Program-made: the position numbers and the translations under genes | From: Pseudaeromonas sp963677375 | GTDB lineage: Bacteria; Pseudomonadota; Gammaproteobacteria; Enterobacterales; Aeromonadaceae | DNA: 64,000 bases | Assembly (NCBI GenBank): GCA_963677375.2 | Contig: CAXXIF010000010.1 | Location: 130,110 to 194,109, forward strand | Reading direction: 5' to 3' | In this document: positions 1 through 8,659 of the stretch, one piece after another | Layout: every line of letters begins with the position of its first letter | Numbering within the stretch: the first letter of the stretch is position 1 | Notes under the pieces: model-generated | The model's database searches: none | What the model was told of the DNA's origin: nothing | The model's input: the letters and a program-made list of their open reading frames with translations, nothing else

Positions 1-18
1 AACATTTAACCGTTCCAT
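1..18 (-). CDS. aroB: 3-dehydroquinate synthase, first six codons only
   Basis: Reading the minus strand, 22 bases after the aroK stop, an ATG at 18-16 opens MERLNV and runs off the window edge. AroB proteins of gammaproteobacteria begin MERxxV, and aroB normally follows aroK in the shikimate pathway operon. A GAGGTAGGGG stretch (rich in purines) just upstream can serve as ribosome binding site. The identification rests on six residues plus gene order, so it is probable rather than proven. Confidence 0.7.
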
Positions 19-40
19 GACACCCCTACCTCATCAAAAA

Positions 41-559
41 CTACAATCCCAATAACTGAGCAATCTGATTCGCAACTAACTTAGCGCTCTGTTCATCGGT
101 TTTCACCACATAGTCGGCGACTTCCTGATACAAGGGTTCACGTTCGTCAGCCAAGCGCAGCAATACATCCCGAGGATCTTCCTCGGTTTGCAGCAAAGGA
201 CGGCGCTTGTCACGCTGGGTGCGTGCGAACTGTTTTTCAATTGGTGTCTCAAGGTAGACAACAATACCTCGCGCAGAGAGCCGATTTCGGGTCTGGGCGC
301 TTTTGACAGCACCACCACCGGTTGCCAGTACTATGCCCTGCATTTCGGTCAAATCACCAATAACCTGTTCTTCTCGCTTGCGGAATCCTTCTTCGCCTTC
401 GACATCGAAGACCCAAGCAATGTCAGCACCGGTACGGCGCTCAATTTCCACATCTGAGTCGTAAAACTCCATATGCAGCTGATCAGCCAGATGTTTACCA
501 ATAGTGCTTTTACCTGCCCCCATGGGGCCCACAAGGAAAATGTTGCGTTTTTCAGCCAT
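41..559 (-). CDS. aroK: Shikimate kinase I
   Basis: Phosphorylates shikimate at the 3-hydroxyl in cytoplasmic aromatic amino-acid synthesis. The 172-residue protein begins MAEKRNIFLVGPMGAGKST, like E. coli AroK, with the Walker A loop GPMGAGKS near residue 11, the substrate-binding DSD near residue 34 and the GGG motif (ATGGGAV) near residue 80. The ATG at 559 is chosen; an upstream in-frame TTG at 571 would add MTNK and lacks family support. It sits between pilQ and aroB, but a strong terminator at 777-806 separates it from pilQ, so it probably has its own promoter within 560-776. Confidence 0.97.
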   Translation of the reverse strand: MAEKRNIFLVGPMGAGKSTIGKHLADQLHMEFYDSDVEIERRTGADIAWVFDVEGEEGFRKREEQVIGDLTEMQGIVLATGGGAVKSAQTRNRLSARGIVVYLETPIEKQFARTQRDKRRPLLQTEEDPRDVLLRLADEREPLYQEVADYVVKTDEQSAKLVANQIAQLLGL

Positions 560-776
560 TTTATTCGTCAATAATCAAAACAAACCTGCCCGCAATAGTG
601 GCGGGAACCCAGGACAAAAAATCCCTAACGTTCGAAACTGGACGGGGAATTATGCAGCAGCGTCCGGATGTTGGCAACCAGCCATCCAACGCCGATCAAA
701 AAAACGCCCGTCTAGATGGCTAATGAAATCCCCAAAGCACCTTCATTCCCAAGCATGTCGTTTATGAACATCACAT

Positions 777-806
777 AAAAAAACCCGGCACGGTGCCGGG
801 TTTTTT
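777..806. terminator. Bidirectional intrinsic terminator after pilQ
   Basis: A run of A, a CCCGGC/GCCGGG stem with a five-base loop, then a run of T. It is symmetrical, so it can act in both directions. It lies 18 bases beyond the pilQ stop and uncouples the pilus operon from aroK. The rest of 560-776 shows no gene and probably carries the aroK promoter. Confidence 0.85.
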
Positions 807-824
807 ATGCCATCAAATGCTCGC

Positions 825-2933
825 TTAAATCGACTCAAGCACTATCTTGGGTGTGACGAAAATCAACAACTCTCGCTTGCTGTTTTTCTCACTGGTACTG
901 CGGAACAGGAATCCAACACCAGGAATGTCACCCAACACTGGGACTTTGGTGACATCTTTTTTCATGGTCTGTTGATAGATACCACCCAGTACCAACGTCT
1001 CACCATTATCGACCAACACTTGAGTACTAATCTGTTGCGTGTTGATGGCAGTTCCCGTGCCCGTTCCCGTCTTCACTTCCTGACCCAAAGTATCCTGAGT
1101 TACGGTTAGATCAAGAATCACACGATTATCAGGTGTTATATGAGGTGTGACCTTGAGACTCAGCACCGCTTTTTTCCATTCAACCGTGGTGGCGCCACTA
1201 GAGCTAGATGTATTGCTCGGGAATTCGGTACCTTGCTCGATAATCGCCTCTTTTTGATTGGAAGTCGTCACACGCGGACTGGCGATAATCTCGGCTTTGT
1301 TTTCCTGTTCCAAAGCACTCAATTCTAAGTCCAGTAGAGTTCCATCCGCCAATTTGGCGACCTGAAACGCGATACTACCTGCGGCACTGGCAACTGGTAA
1401 ATTCACATTCAAACGGTCACTTACATTATCGCCTGTTGGTACTGTGCCTCCCGCGACGGAATCATTCCCCTCGATAGTTCCCGAAATGGAACCGTTATTT
1501 TCGGCCTTGGTAACGCCCCAACGAACACCGAGCTGCTCATCCACGCCATCGTCAATGGTGACCATTCTAGCCTCAATGACAACCTGCTTCACCGGAATAT
1601 CCAGAACCTGCAGCATGCGCTTGATATGGTCGATCACATCAGGTGTATCTTTCACCAACAGGGTATTGGTACGGTCATCAACGCTCACAGCGCCCCGACT
1701 CGAAAGCAAACGGGTCTTGTCTGTTGACAACAAGCCCGCTATTTCGCCTGCCTTGGCATAGTTGACTTGAATATATTCCGTAATCAAGGGAGCAAGTTCA
1801 GCGACCTGATTCTTGCTCTCCAGTGACTGTTTCTCCCGATCCGCAATTTCTTTCGCTGGTGCAACCAGCAAAATATTACCATCCAACCGCTTATCGAGCC
1901 CTTTCACCTTCAGGACCGTATCCAGAGCCTGCTCCCAAGGTACTCCGTCCAAACGCAAGGTTATATTGCCAGCAACAGAGTCGGTGGTAACCAGATTGAA
2001 ATTATTAAAGTCAGCAATAAGCTGCAATACCGTCCGGATAGGAACATCCTGGAAATTGAGTGAAATAGGCTTGCCTTGATATTTGACTTTACTTGCATCC
2101 GCTTTCGCTGCAGCGGTCATTTTCTTGGGTGCAACCTCAATCATGAACAGGTTTTGAGCCTGGTCATAACGGTAATCAAAACCACCACTGACTGACAAGT
2201 CGAGAACAATATCATTGCCTTGCTTAGACACATCAACCTTGCCAACCGGAGTGGCAAAATCCGTAACATCCATCAACGCAACTAATTCGTCCGCTACCGC
2301 GGTCGCATGAAACTTGGCAATCACATGACTGCCGCGATTCGTAATGTCGACAGCCGCCGATGAATTATCGAGGCCAACCAGAAGTTGGCCTTGGCCATCT
2401 TTCCCACGGCGGAAATCGATACTTTTGATGCGATTAATCGTAGATGCAGTAGACACTGAACTCTTTGTGGATAAAGGAGTTGCAGTTACGGATTGAGCCT
2501 TGGACGGAGCACTCACCGCAACAGTGGCCGGTGTTGCTTGTTCTGCCTGGCCTAAAGTCACCAGCAATGAATTACCACTTTGATTGATTTGATAAGGCAT
2601 CAATTGCTTCAGATCAACCAACACATCCAAGCCAGTACCATTAGATACAACATCGATTTTTTGAACACCTTTTCGTTCAACCGGTATTTGGTTCATCGTC
2701 AAGGCAGAGCTGGAGTCCGCAACCTGTAATAGCAACTGGTTGGGTTGATATTTTAAACGGTCGACGAACGAAGTTACTGGCTGGTCAAAGGAAAGTTCCA
2801 ATTGCAACTGACCTGCCATCAGAGGATTGACCTTTATGTGCTCAAGCTTGGATGAAGCTTCAGCAGGCAACCAGACTCCGGCCAAAACAGCCAGCATGAT
2901 AAATTGTCCGATCCTTGATTTTTGTTGATTCAT
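825..2933 (-). CDS. pilQ: Type IV pilus outer-membrane secretin PilQ
   Basis: Forms the multimeric outer-membrane gate through which the type IV pilus exits. The 702-residue protein has a signal peptide ending near AEAS, two AMIN-like regions (about residues 30-270, peptidoglycan binding), a secretin/TonB short N-terminal domain (about 290-350), a secretin N0/N1 region and a C-terminal secretin domain containing VPVLGDIPGVGFLFR near the end. Start ATG 2933 has AAGGAT ahead of it. Last gene of pilMNOPQ. In Aeromonas the equivalents are called tapM-Q. Length and order fit the family well. Confidence 0.97.
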   Translation of the reverse strand: MNQQKSRIGQFIMLAVLAGVWLPAEASSKLEHIKVNPLMAGQLQLELSFDQPVTSFVDRLKYQPNQLLLQVADSSSALTMNQIPVERKGVQKIDVVSNGTGLDVLVDLKQLMPYQINQSGNSLLVTLGQAEQATPATVAVSAPSKAQSVTATPLSTKSSVSTASTINRIKSIDFRRGKDGQGQLLVGLDNSSAAVDITNRGSHVIAKFHATAVADELVALMDVTDFATPVGKVDVSKQGNDIVLDLSVSGGFDYRYDQAQNLFMIEVAPKKMTAAAKADASKVKYQGKPISLNFQDVPIRTVLQLIADFNNFNLVTTDSVAGNITLRLDGVPWEQALDTVLKVKGLDKRLDGNILLVAPAKEIADREKQSLESKNQVAELAPLITEYIQVNYAKAGEIAGLLSTDKTRLLSSRGAVSVDDRTNTLLVKDTPDVIDHIKRMLQVLDIPVKQVVIEARMVTIDDGVDEQLGVRWGVTKAENNGSISGTIEGNDSVAGGTVPTGDNVSDRLNVNLPVASAAGSIAFQVAKLADGTLLDLELSALEQENKAEIIASPRVTTSNQKEAIIEQGTEFPSNTSSSSGATTVEWKKAVLSLKVTPHITPDNRVILDLTVTQDTLGQEVKTGTGTGTAINTQQISTQVLVDNGETLVLGGIYQQTMKKDVTKVPVLGDIPGVGFLFRSTSEKNSKRELLIFVTPKIVLESI

Positions 2934-2955
2934 AATCCTTTCCTGCCTGCGCGAC

Positions 2956-3474
2956 TTATTCCGCCACCAAAATATTCAGCTTGGTTGTTCTTTTGGTCCA
3001 ACAACCCTTGCCATCGGGAACAAATTCCTGAAGCTCTACGGCATCAGGTTTAATCATGGTGATCAGTCCATGGTTTAACCCCATGTACTGTCCTTGGGCA
3101 ACACGATAAACCTCACCTTCTTGTGAACTTATCAATGCCCACAGATGACCATTGATTCCCATAGTTCCCCGCATAGAGAGATTATCCAGAGAGTATTGCT
3201 CCAAGGGTTCCTTCACCCGACCGACATCCGGTTGTAAACAGTCCTTTTTGGCCACTTGAGTGGGCATCGCCAATTCAGGCTGAGGCTCAGTAAATGGTGT
3301 TCTATCCGCCGCAATGAACTTCATCGCTTCAAAGTTTTTAATAACGGGGAGAGGCTCAATCGGTAATGCCGGTCTACTTTTTACCTGAGTCACATAATCA
3401 TGGAGTTCATCACTACCGGTGCAAGCACCTAAAAAAAGCACCATAAAAATAGAAAGAAGTAAGCGATTCATCAT
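2956..3474 (-). CDS. pilP: Type IV pilus inner-membrane lipoprotein PilP
   Basis: Links the inner-membrane PilMNO platform to the PilQ secretin in the periplasm. The 172-residue protein starts with a lipoprotein signal peptide whose lipobox is LGAC (Cys about residue 18), followed by a proline-rich stretch and a C-terminal beta domain (MRGTMGINGHLWALI onward) typical of PilP. ATG 3474 overlaps the pilO stop by four bases (ATGA), a sign of translational coupling. Twenty-two bases separate it from pilQ. Confidence 0.95.
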   Translation of the reverse strand: MMNRLLLSIFMVLFLGACTGSDELHDYVTQVKSRPALPIEPLPVIKNFEAMKFIAADRTPFTEPQPELAMPTQVAKKDCLQPDVGRVKEPLEQYSLDNLSMRGTMGINGHLWALISSQEGEVYRVAQGQYMGLNHGLITMIKPDAVELQEFVPDGKGCWTKRTTKLNILVAE

Positions 3475-4088
3475 TTACTCCCTCCATTTTTCGCCGCATT
3501 GGCCTGTGTTGACTTTTCGTTGTAACGATATGTTTTAGCCAACATACTCATCAACAAACCATGACCATCTTTTTCTCTCACCGTAGTAAAACTATCGAGA
3601 ATCACAATGCGAGGTAATGCTGCCACGTCAGAAGTAAACTTGCCCAGTTCGTTATAACTACCGGAGAGCTCAATTCTCATCGGTAGTTCGGTTGAGAATT
3701 CGTGTTGAATTTCAGGCTCCCAGTTGATTCGCAGAAGTTTCAAACCATTATCCATGGCGATGAAACTGATATCATCCAGCAGACCTGCAACCTCATTTTT
3801 GTTGGGTAACTGACGCAACTGCGCCTGCAACAAGGCCTCGAGTTCTATCATCTGCTGTTTATAGGCTTCCAGATTACTGGCAAAGCCAGCTTTGATCTCA
3901 AACTGGGACTTAAGCTCCGTTTCTTTACCCCGACTACTGTCAAGTGCAGCAATGGAATCGGCGATAAAATAAATATATCCACCGACACAGATCAAAATAA
4001 ACAACAGGGCAACAACGCCGATCTTGACGGGTTTCGGCCATACACCGACATCCTGAAAATCTAATTCATTCAAGTCTTGCAGGTTCAT
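3471..4088 (-). CDS. pilO: Type IV pilus assembly protein PilO
   Basis: Bitopic inner-membrane partner of PilN. The 205-residue protein has one transmembrane segment (about residues 25-47, VGVVALLF-like), a coiled-coil region (about 50-100) and a ferredoxin-like periplasmic fold with the GLKLLRINWEPE segment. The start overlaps the pilN stop by four bases. Position between pilN and pilP confirms the assignment. Confidence 0.95.
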   Translation of the reverse strand: MNLQDLNELDFQDVGVWPKPVKIGVVALLFILICVGGYIYFIADSIAALDSSRGKETELKSQFEIKAGFASNLEAYKQQMIELEALLQAQLRQLPNKNEVAGLLDDISFIAMDNGLKLLRINWEPEIQHEFSTELPMRIELSGSYNELGKFTSDVAALPRIVILDSFTTVREKDGHGLLMSMLAKTYRYNEKSTQANAAKNGGSK

Positions 4089-4666
4089 TGCTTACTCTCC
4101 TGCGCCTTTGATTTTATTAACAAATCTTGATTCAGGATTTTGAACATCATCGAGAACTCGCTTAATGCAAGAGTCTTGTCATTCGATACGAAGATTGAAC
4201 TAATACTGGTCTGTCCCAACCAGCCACTCTTATCAATCATCCGCATCATATTAGCGACACGGCTATGTGCTTCTGTTTTACCAACAACATCGACCCGACC
4301 ATTACCCAACGCCAATGAATCCAGATAGACACCATTGGTTACTAACGATGGTAGATCATTGTAAAGATGCACAGCTTGGTTACGGCTTTGCTGTAACTGA
4401 TCAATTAACCGCATGCGCTCGATCAAATCGCTCCGCCGCTTTTTCAATTTATTGATTTCACCGATTCGGGCATCGAGAAGAGCAATTTCACTCTGCAAGT
4501 ATTGATTCCGTTGCTCTTGATTTTCTAATGCCTGCTGAAAAACAAAATTAACCAACAAAACCAGACCCGTGGAAAAAACAGCCGCAACACCCAAAATAGC
4601 AAGAAATAAACGTTTTTGACGTTGTTTCGAAGCCTCTCGCCAAGGCAATAAATTTATATTTGACAT
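4085..4666 (-). CDS. pilN: Type IV pilus assembly protein PilN
   Basis: Inner-membrane alignment-complex protein. It begins MSNINLLPWREASKQRQKR; the conserved INLLPWR motif inserts into the groove of cytoplasmic PilM. One transmembrane segment follows (about residues 21-43), then a coiled coil with many Gln/Arg and a periplasmic domain. 193 residues. The ATG lies inside the end of pilM (13-base overlap), as in other pilMNOPQ operons. Confidence 0.96.
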   Translation of the reverse strand: MSNINLLPWREASKQRQKRLFLAILGVAAVFSTGLVLLVNFVFQQALENQEQRNQYLQSEIALLDARIGEINKLKKRRSDLIERMRLIDQLQQSRNQAVHLYNDLPSLVTNGVYLDSLALGNGRVDVVGKTEAHSRVANMMRMIDKSGWLGQTSISSIFVSNDKTLALSEFSMMFKILNQDLLIKSKAQESKQ

Positions 4667-5721
4667 GGTGCAAAGCTCCGCAATGCCAATCCAAGTGCCG
4701 TCATATACTTAGCACCATGTTTGACAAACTCACTCCGATGCTTGGGGCTGACACTAAATGGATCTGGGTGTTTAACCTCAATCTGTAATTCCATCGCCAA
4801 CTGTTCCACCAAGCCAGGAATCAGACTCCCGCCACCCGAGAGGATCAACATATCAACCTCTCGATGCCCAGATGAGCTACAAAACAGTTGTATGTTTCGC
4901 CGAACTTGCTGCACTAGAAGGGTGATATAGGGGGCGAGAACATCCATGTCGGCATCAGCTGGCAGACGACTTTGTACTTTTGTTCGTTCAGCTTCATCTT
5001 GTGGAAGGTTATAAAACGAAGCGATTGACTGTGTGAAGTTATCCCCGCCAAAACTTTGAAGACGTGAATAAATAATCTCACTGTTTACCATGACACCAAA
5101 TGTCAATGACACGGCCCCGATATCAACGAGAGCACAAACAGCTTGTGATTTTTCAGTTGCCAGTTCAGGTAACAGCGCCACGACTGAACGCCCTAAAGCA
5201 TGGAGTCCGACATCAACCACCTTCACCTGCAGACCTGAGTCCTGAAGCGTCGTCACGCGGCTGGTAATACTGTCCGTCCGGGCGGCACTAACAAGCACAT
5301 CATTTCGAGTTGGGTCGCTCAAGTTTGGACCCAGAACTTCAAAATCCAGACTAATTTCATCGAGAGGAAACGGGATCAGCTGCTCGGCCTCCATCTCGAT
5401 ATGGTTCTCGAGTTCCGACTCAGTCATCTTGTTATCAACCTGAGTCACCTTGGTAATAACATTTGAACCCGAGACTGCCGTCGCAGCAAAACGCAGACGA
5501 CTGGGCAGCAGCTTGACGAGTTGCTTTACCGATTGAGAGATTTTCTCAACATCTTGCATTTGATAGTCAACCAGGCTGCCCTTGGGAGTCAGGACTTCTA
5601 CGCAAGCATCGATCTGGAACCGACCCGGTTTACCAGAGATCACCACGGCTTTGATGGTCTGGCTACCAAAGTCAATCCCAATCATGGGAAACAGACTACC
5701 TTGATTTGTTAAACCAAACAT
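4654..5721 (-). CDS. pilM: Type IV pilus assembly ATPase-like protein PilM
   Basis: Actin/FtsA-fold cytoplasmic protein that binds PilN and links the pilus alignment complex to the motor. The 355-residue protein carries the phosphate-binding IGIDFGSQTIKAVV near residue 15, a second phosphate motif CALVDIGA near 195 and the adenosine motif ILSGGGSLIPG near 295. It is the first gene of the operon. The 171-base gap to the divergent mrcA must hold promoters for both directions. Confidence 0.96.
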   Translation of the reverse strand: MFGLTNQGSLFPMIGIDFGSQTIKAVVISGKPGRFQIDACVEVLTPKGSLVDYQMQDVEKISQSVKQLVKLLPSRLRFAATAVSGSNVITKVTQVDNKMTESELENHIEMEAEQLIPFPLDEISLDFEVLGPNLSDPTRNDVLVSAARTDSITSRVTTLQDSGLQVKVVDVGLHALGRSVVALLPELATEKSQAVCALVDIGAVSLTFGVMVNSEIIYSRLQSFGGDNFTQSIASFYNLPQDEAERTKVQSRLPADADMDVLAPYITLLVQQVRRNIQLFCSSSGHREVDMLILSGGGSLIPGLVEQLAMELQIEVKHPDPFSVSPKHRSEFVKHGAKYMTALGLALRSFAPCQI

Positions 5722-5892
5722 AAATGCATCCGTGCGGTTAGGGGCAATAGAATAATATTTTGTGCGCTAATCCTATACAGAGCCAAGGCTCAGCACTACA
5801 GGAGTGTAGCAACCAAAACGCTCGAATTTGAACTAGTTAACAAATATACTGCAACGCAGTTCACGCGCTTCTCTCAAATTGGATGATTCAAC

Positions 5893-8397
5893 ATGCTCAA
5901 ATGGCTTAAACGCCTGTTTTGGCTAGGCCTGTTTTTCGCAGTCATTGGTATAGCAACTATTTCAGCGTTTTACTTTACGCTGGAGAGCAGCCTGCCTGAT
6001 GTAACAAGTCTACGCGAAGCCTCACTTGAAACGCCAATGCGGATTTACAGTTCTGATGATGCACTGATCGCAGAATATGGCGAAATGCGCAGAATTCCGC
6101 TCAAAATCAGCGAAATCCCTCAACCTCTGGTGGATGCCTTCCTAGCAATTGAGGATTCGCGATTCTATGAACACCCTGGCATAGACCCCATTGGCATCAT
6201 GCGAGCCGGCTTCGTTTGGTTGACCACAGGGCAAATGCGCCAGGGAGCCAGCACCATTACCCAGCAGGTTGCTCGTAACTTCTTTTTAAGCCGGGAAAAA
6301 ACCATCCTGCGGAAGGTGAAAGAGGTTTTCCTAGCTTGGCATATTGAGAAAGAGCTGAGTAAAGATGAAATACTTGAGTTGTATCTCAATAAAATAATGC
6401 TGGGGTACCGGGCATTCGGCGTTGGTGCTGCGGCGCAAGTTTATTATGGTAAGCGAGTGGATCAATTAACATTGGGTGAAATGGCGGTTATTGCCGGCTT
6501 ACCCAAAGCACCCTCCTTACTGAATCCGATCCGCTCTCCTCAACGAGCCCAAGCACGCCGTAACGTAGTTCTGATGCGCATGCTGGAGTTGGGTAAAATC
6601 ACTCGTGAACAGTACGACACCGCCAAAAGTGAACCGATTGCCACCCGCTACCATGGGGCTGATATCATGCTCAATGCAGCGTATATCGGAGAAATGGCGC
6701 GCAAATATATGGTGGATAAATACGGGGATGATGCTTACACCAAGGGGTTCAACGTCTATACCACAGTATCCGCCAAGCGCCAGAAAGCAGCCGATGACGC
6801 CGTGTTTCAGGAGCTACTCAATTATGACATTCGCCATGGCTATCGCGGTGCAGAGAAGCGATTGTGGCAGGCTCAGGAACCGGCCTGGAACAGTGACAAA
6901 ATATATGAATATCTAACCGATGTTCCAAGCAGTGATCCTTTTGAACCCGCGGTAGTGACCCGAATTCGTGATAAACAGGTTGATGTGGTGATCAAAGGCG
7001 GGCTCGAAGGCACCATCAATTGGGATGGTATGAAATGGGCTCGTAGCTTCATTACTGATGATCGTCAGGGAGCTGCACCTCGTCGTGCAGCAGATATAGT
7101 GCATGTCGGCGATCAGATTTGGGTCTGGCCGGTCGATGACACCCAGCTTCGTCTCGCACAGATCCCGGATGTCAATGCTGCCTTTGTCGCGCTCAATCCA
7201 CAAAATGGTGCTATCGAAGCCCTGGTCGGTGGGTTCAGTTTTGAATTGAGCAAGTTTAACCGGGTAGATCAGGCAAGACGCCAGGCCGGTTCCAATATCA
7301 AGCCCTTTATCTACTCTGCTGCATTCAACAGTGGATTCACTCTCGCCTCGCTGGTGAATGATGCCCCGATTAACCAGTGGGATACTGGCAGCGGTTCGGT
7401 ATGGAGCCCTAAGAACTCCCCCCCTGTCTACGATGGTCCTATTACCTTGCGTGAGGCCCTGGCCCGCTCTAAAAATGTGGTCTCGGTGCGCCTGCTACGC
7501 AGCATAGGTATTGGAAAACTCATGGAACATTTGCGACTGTTCGGTTTTGATGTCAAGCCAGAACAACGCAATGAAGCCTTGGCCCTGGGTGCTATCGAAG
7601 TCTCACCCCTCGAGATAGCGACCGGTTATGCCGCTATTGCCAATGGTGGTTTCAAGGTCACGCCCTTCTTTATCTCCCGCATTGAAGATGCTCAGGGGAA
7701 TAAGTTATTTGAAGCCACGCCTGCCAGTGCATGCAGTAGCTGTGACGATCAAACAACAACTGTCGGTCTCAGATTACCGACCAGTGGAGCACAGAGCAGC
7801 GGTGAAACTCCGGTCGAGAATGCTATTCCAGGTGCCCAGACAGCCCCCCAGATCATCAGTCATGCCAACTCATTCCTAGTTTCCGAAGCTATGCACAGCG
7901 CAATTTTTGGCGGCAAGGATCGCGGGATGAATGCGGGCTGGCTGGGTACGGGTTGGCGAGCAGCCAAGGCGTTGGGGCGAAATGATCTTTCCGGTAAAAC
8001 CGGTACCACCAATGAAGCTAAGGATGCCTGGTTCTCAGGTTTTAACAGCCAAATTGTTGCCTCGGTGTGGGTTGGTTTTGATGACCATAGACGTAAGTTG
8101 GGGCGCTCGATTGCAGGGAATGAGTTTGGCGCTAGTGCGGCACAGCCCATCTGGATTGATTTCATGAAGGTAGCCCTCGCAGGCATGCCCGAGTCCCCCA
8201 TACCTCAGCCCAGCGATGTCACCAGTGTCCGGATCGATAATATTTCTGGCCTGCTCAGCAGCCGGGAGGATGGTTCCAGCCGTAATGAGTTCTTTCAACG
8301 GGGTACCGAACCAACGCTAGCGAACCCCGGCAATGCAACCTTGTTTGGTGAGGGTGAACCCGCAGCCCCCGGTACCAGTACGGAAGATATTTTCTAG
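5893..8397 (+). CDS. mrcA: Penicillin-binding protein 1A, bifunctional peptidoglycan synthase
   Basis: Polymerises and cross-links peptidoglycan. The 834-residue protein has an N-terminal membrane anchor (about residues 9-30), a GT51 glycosyltransferase domain with the catalytic Glu at about 87 in EDSRFYEHPG, an OB-like insertion (about 340-430), and a transpeptidase domain with SNIK (Ser about 467), SKN (near 527) and KTGT (Lys about 702). ATG 5893 has a weak GGATG upstream. It is divergent from pilM, an arrangement common in gammaproteobacteria (ponA next to pilMNOPQ). A hairpin at 8427 follows. Confidence 0.97.
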   Translation: MLKWLKRLFWLGLFFAVIGIATISAFYFTLESSLPDVTSLREASLETPMRIYSSDDALIAEYGEMRRIPLKISEIPQPLVDAFLAIEDSRFYEHPGIDPIGIMRAGFVWLTTGQMRQGASTITQQVARNFFLSREKTILRKVKEVFLAWHIEKELSKDEILELYLNKIMLGYRAFGVGAAAQVYYGKRVDQLTLGEMAVIAGLPKAPSLLNPIRSPQRAQARRNVVLMRMLELGKITREQYDTAKSEPIATRYHGADIMLNAAYIGEMARKYMVDKYGDDAYTKGFNVYTTVSAKRQKAADDAVFQELLNYDIRHGYRGAEKRLWQAQEPAWNSDKIYEYLTDVPSSDPFEPAVVTRIRDKQVDVVIKGGLEGTINWDGMKWARSFITDDRQGAAPRRAADIVHVGDQIWVWPVDDTQLRLAQIPDVNAAFVALNPQNGAIEALVGGFSFELSKFNRVDQARRQAGSNIKPFIYSAAFNSGFTLASLVNDAPINQWDTGSGSVWSPKNSPPVYDGPITLREALARSKNVVSVRLLRSIGIGKLMEHLRLFGFDVKPEQRNEALALGAIEVSPLEIATGYAAIANGGFKVTPFFISRIEDAQGNKLFEATPASACSSCDDQTTTVGLRLPTSGAQSSGETPVENAIPGAQTAPQIISHANSFLVSEAMHSAIFGGKDRGMNAGWLGTGWRAAKALGRNDLSGKTGTTNEAKDAWFSGFNSQIVASVWVGFDDHRRKLGRSIAGNEFGASAAQPIWIDFMKVALAGMPESPIPQPSDVTSVRIDNISGLLSSREDGSSRNEFFQRGTEPTLANPGNATLFGEGEPAAPGTSTEDIF

Positions 8398-8426
8398 CGT
8401 GTCTAATCCCTAGCCCCATGAACAAC

Positions 8427-8465
8427 AGGCTCTTTTATTTCCAGCCGGGAGATAAAAGAGCCTTT
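8427..8465 (+). terminator. Probable terminator after mrcA
   Basis: A perfect 12-base inverted repeat (AGGCTCTTTTAT and its complement) with a 13-base loop and a short TTTA tail, 30 bases after mrcA. The T tract is weak. The remaining 8466-8659 has no gene; it should contain the promoter of the yfa operon. Confidence 0.55.
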
Positions 8466-8659
8466 AAGGGGGCTAACACCTACTGCGCAATGACCACCCC
8501 CCCCCACGAGCAACTCGATACCTTTCTTGTCTACATCTTGCCTGTAGCTCGGCTATAGGGCACCATATGAGCCATCTTATCGACCTCAATGCAGACACAG
8601 AATACTGACTCGTCTGACTTGATTATGATCCCGACCACTGTGCTGTGGAATTGCTTGTC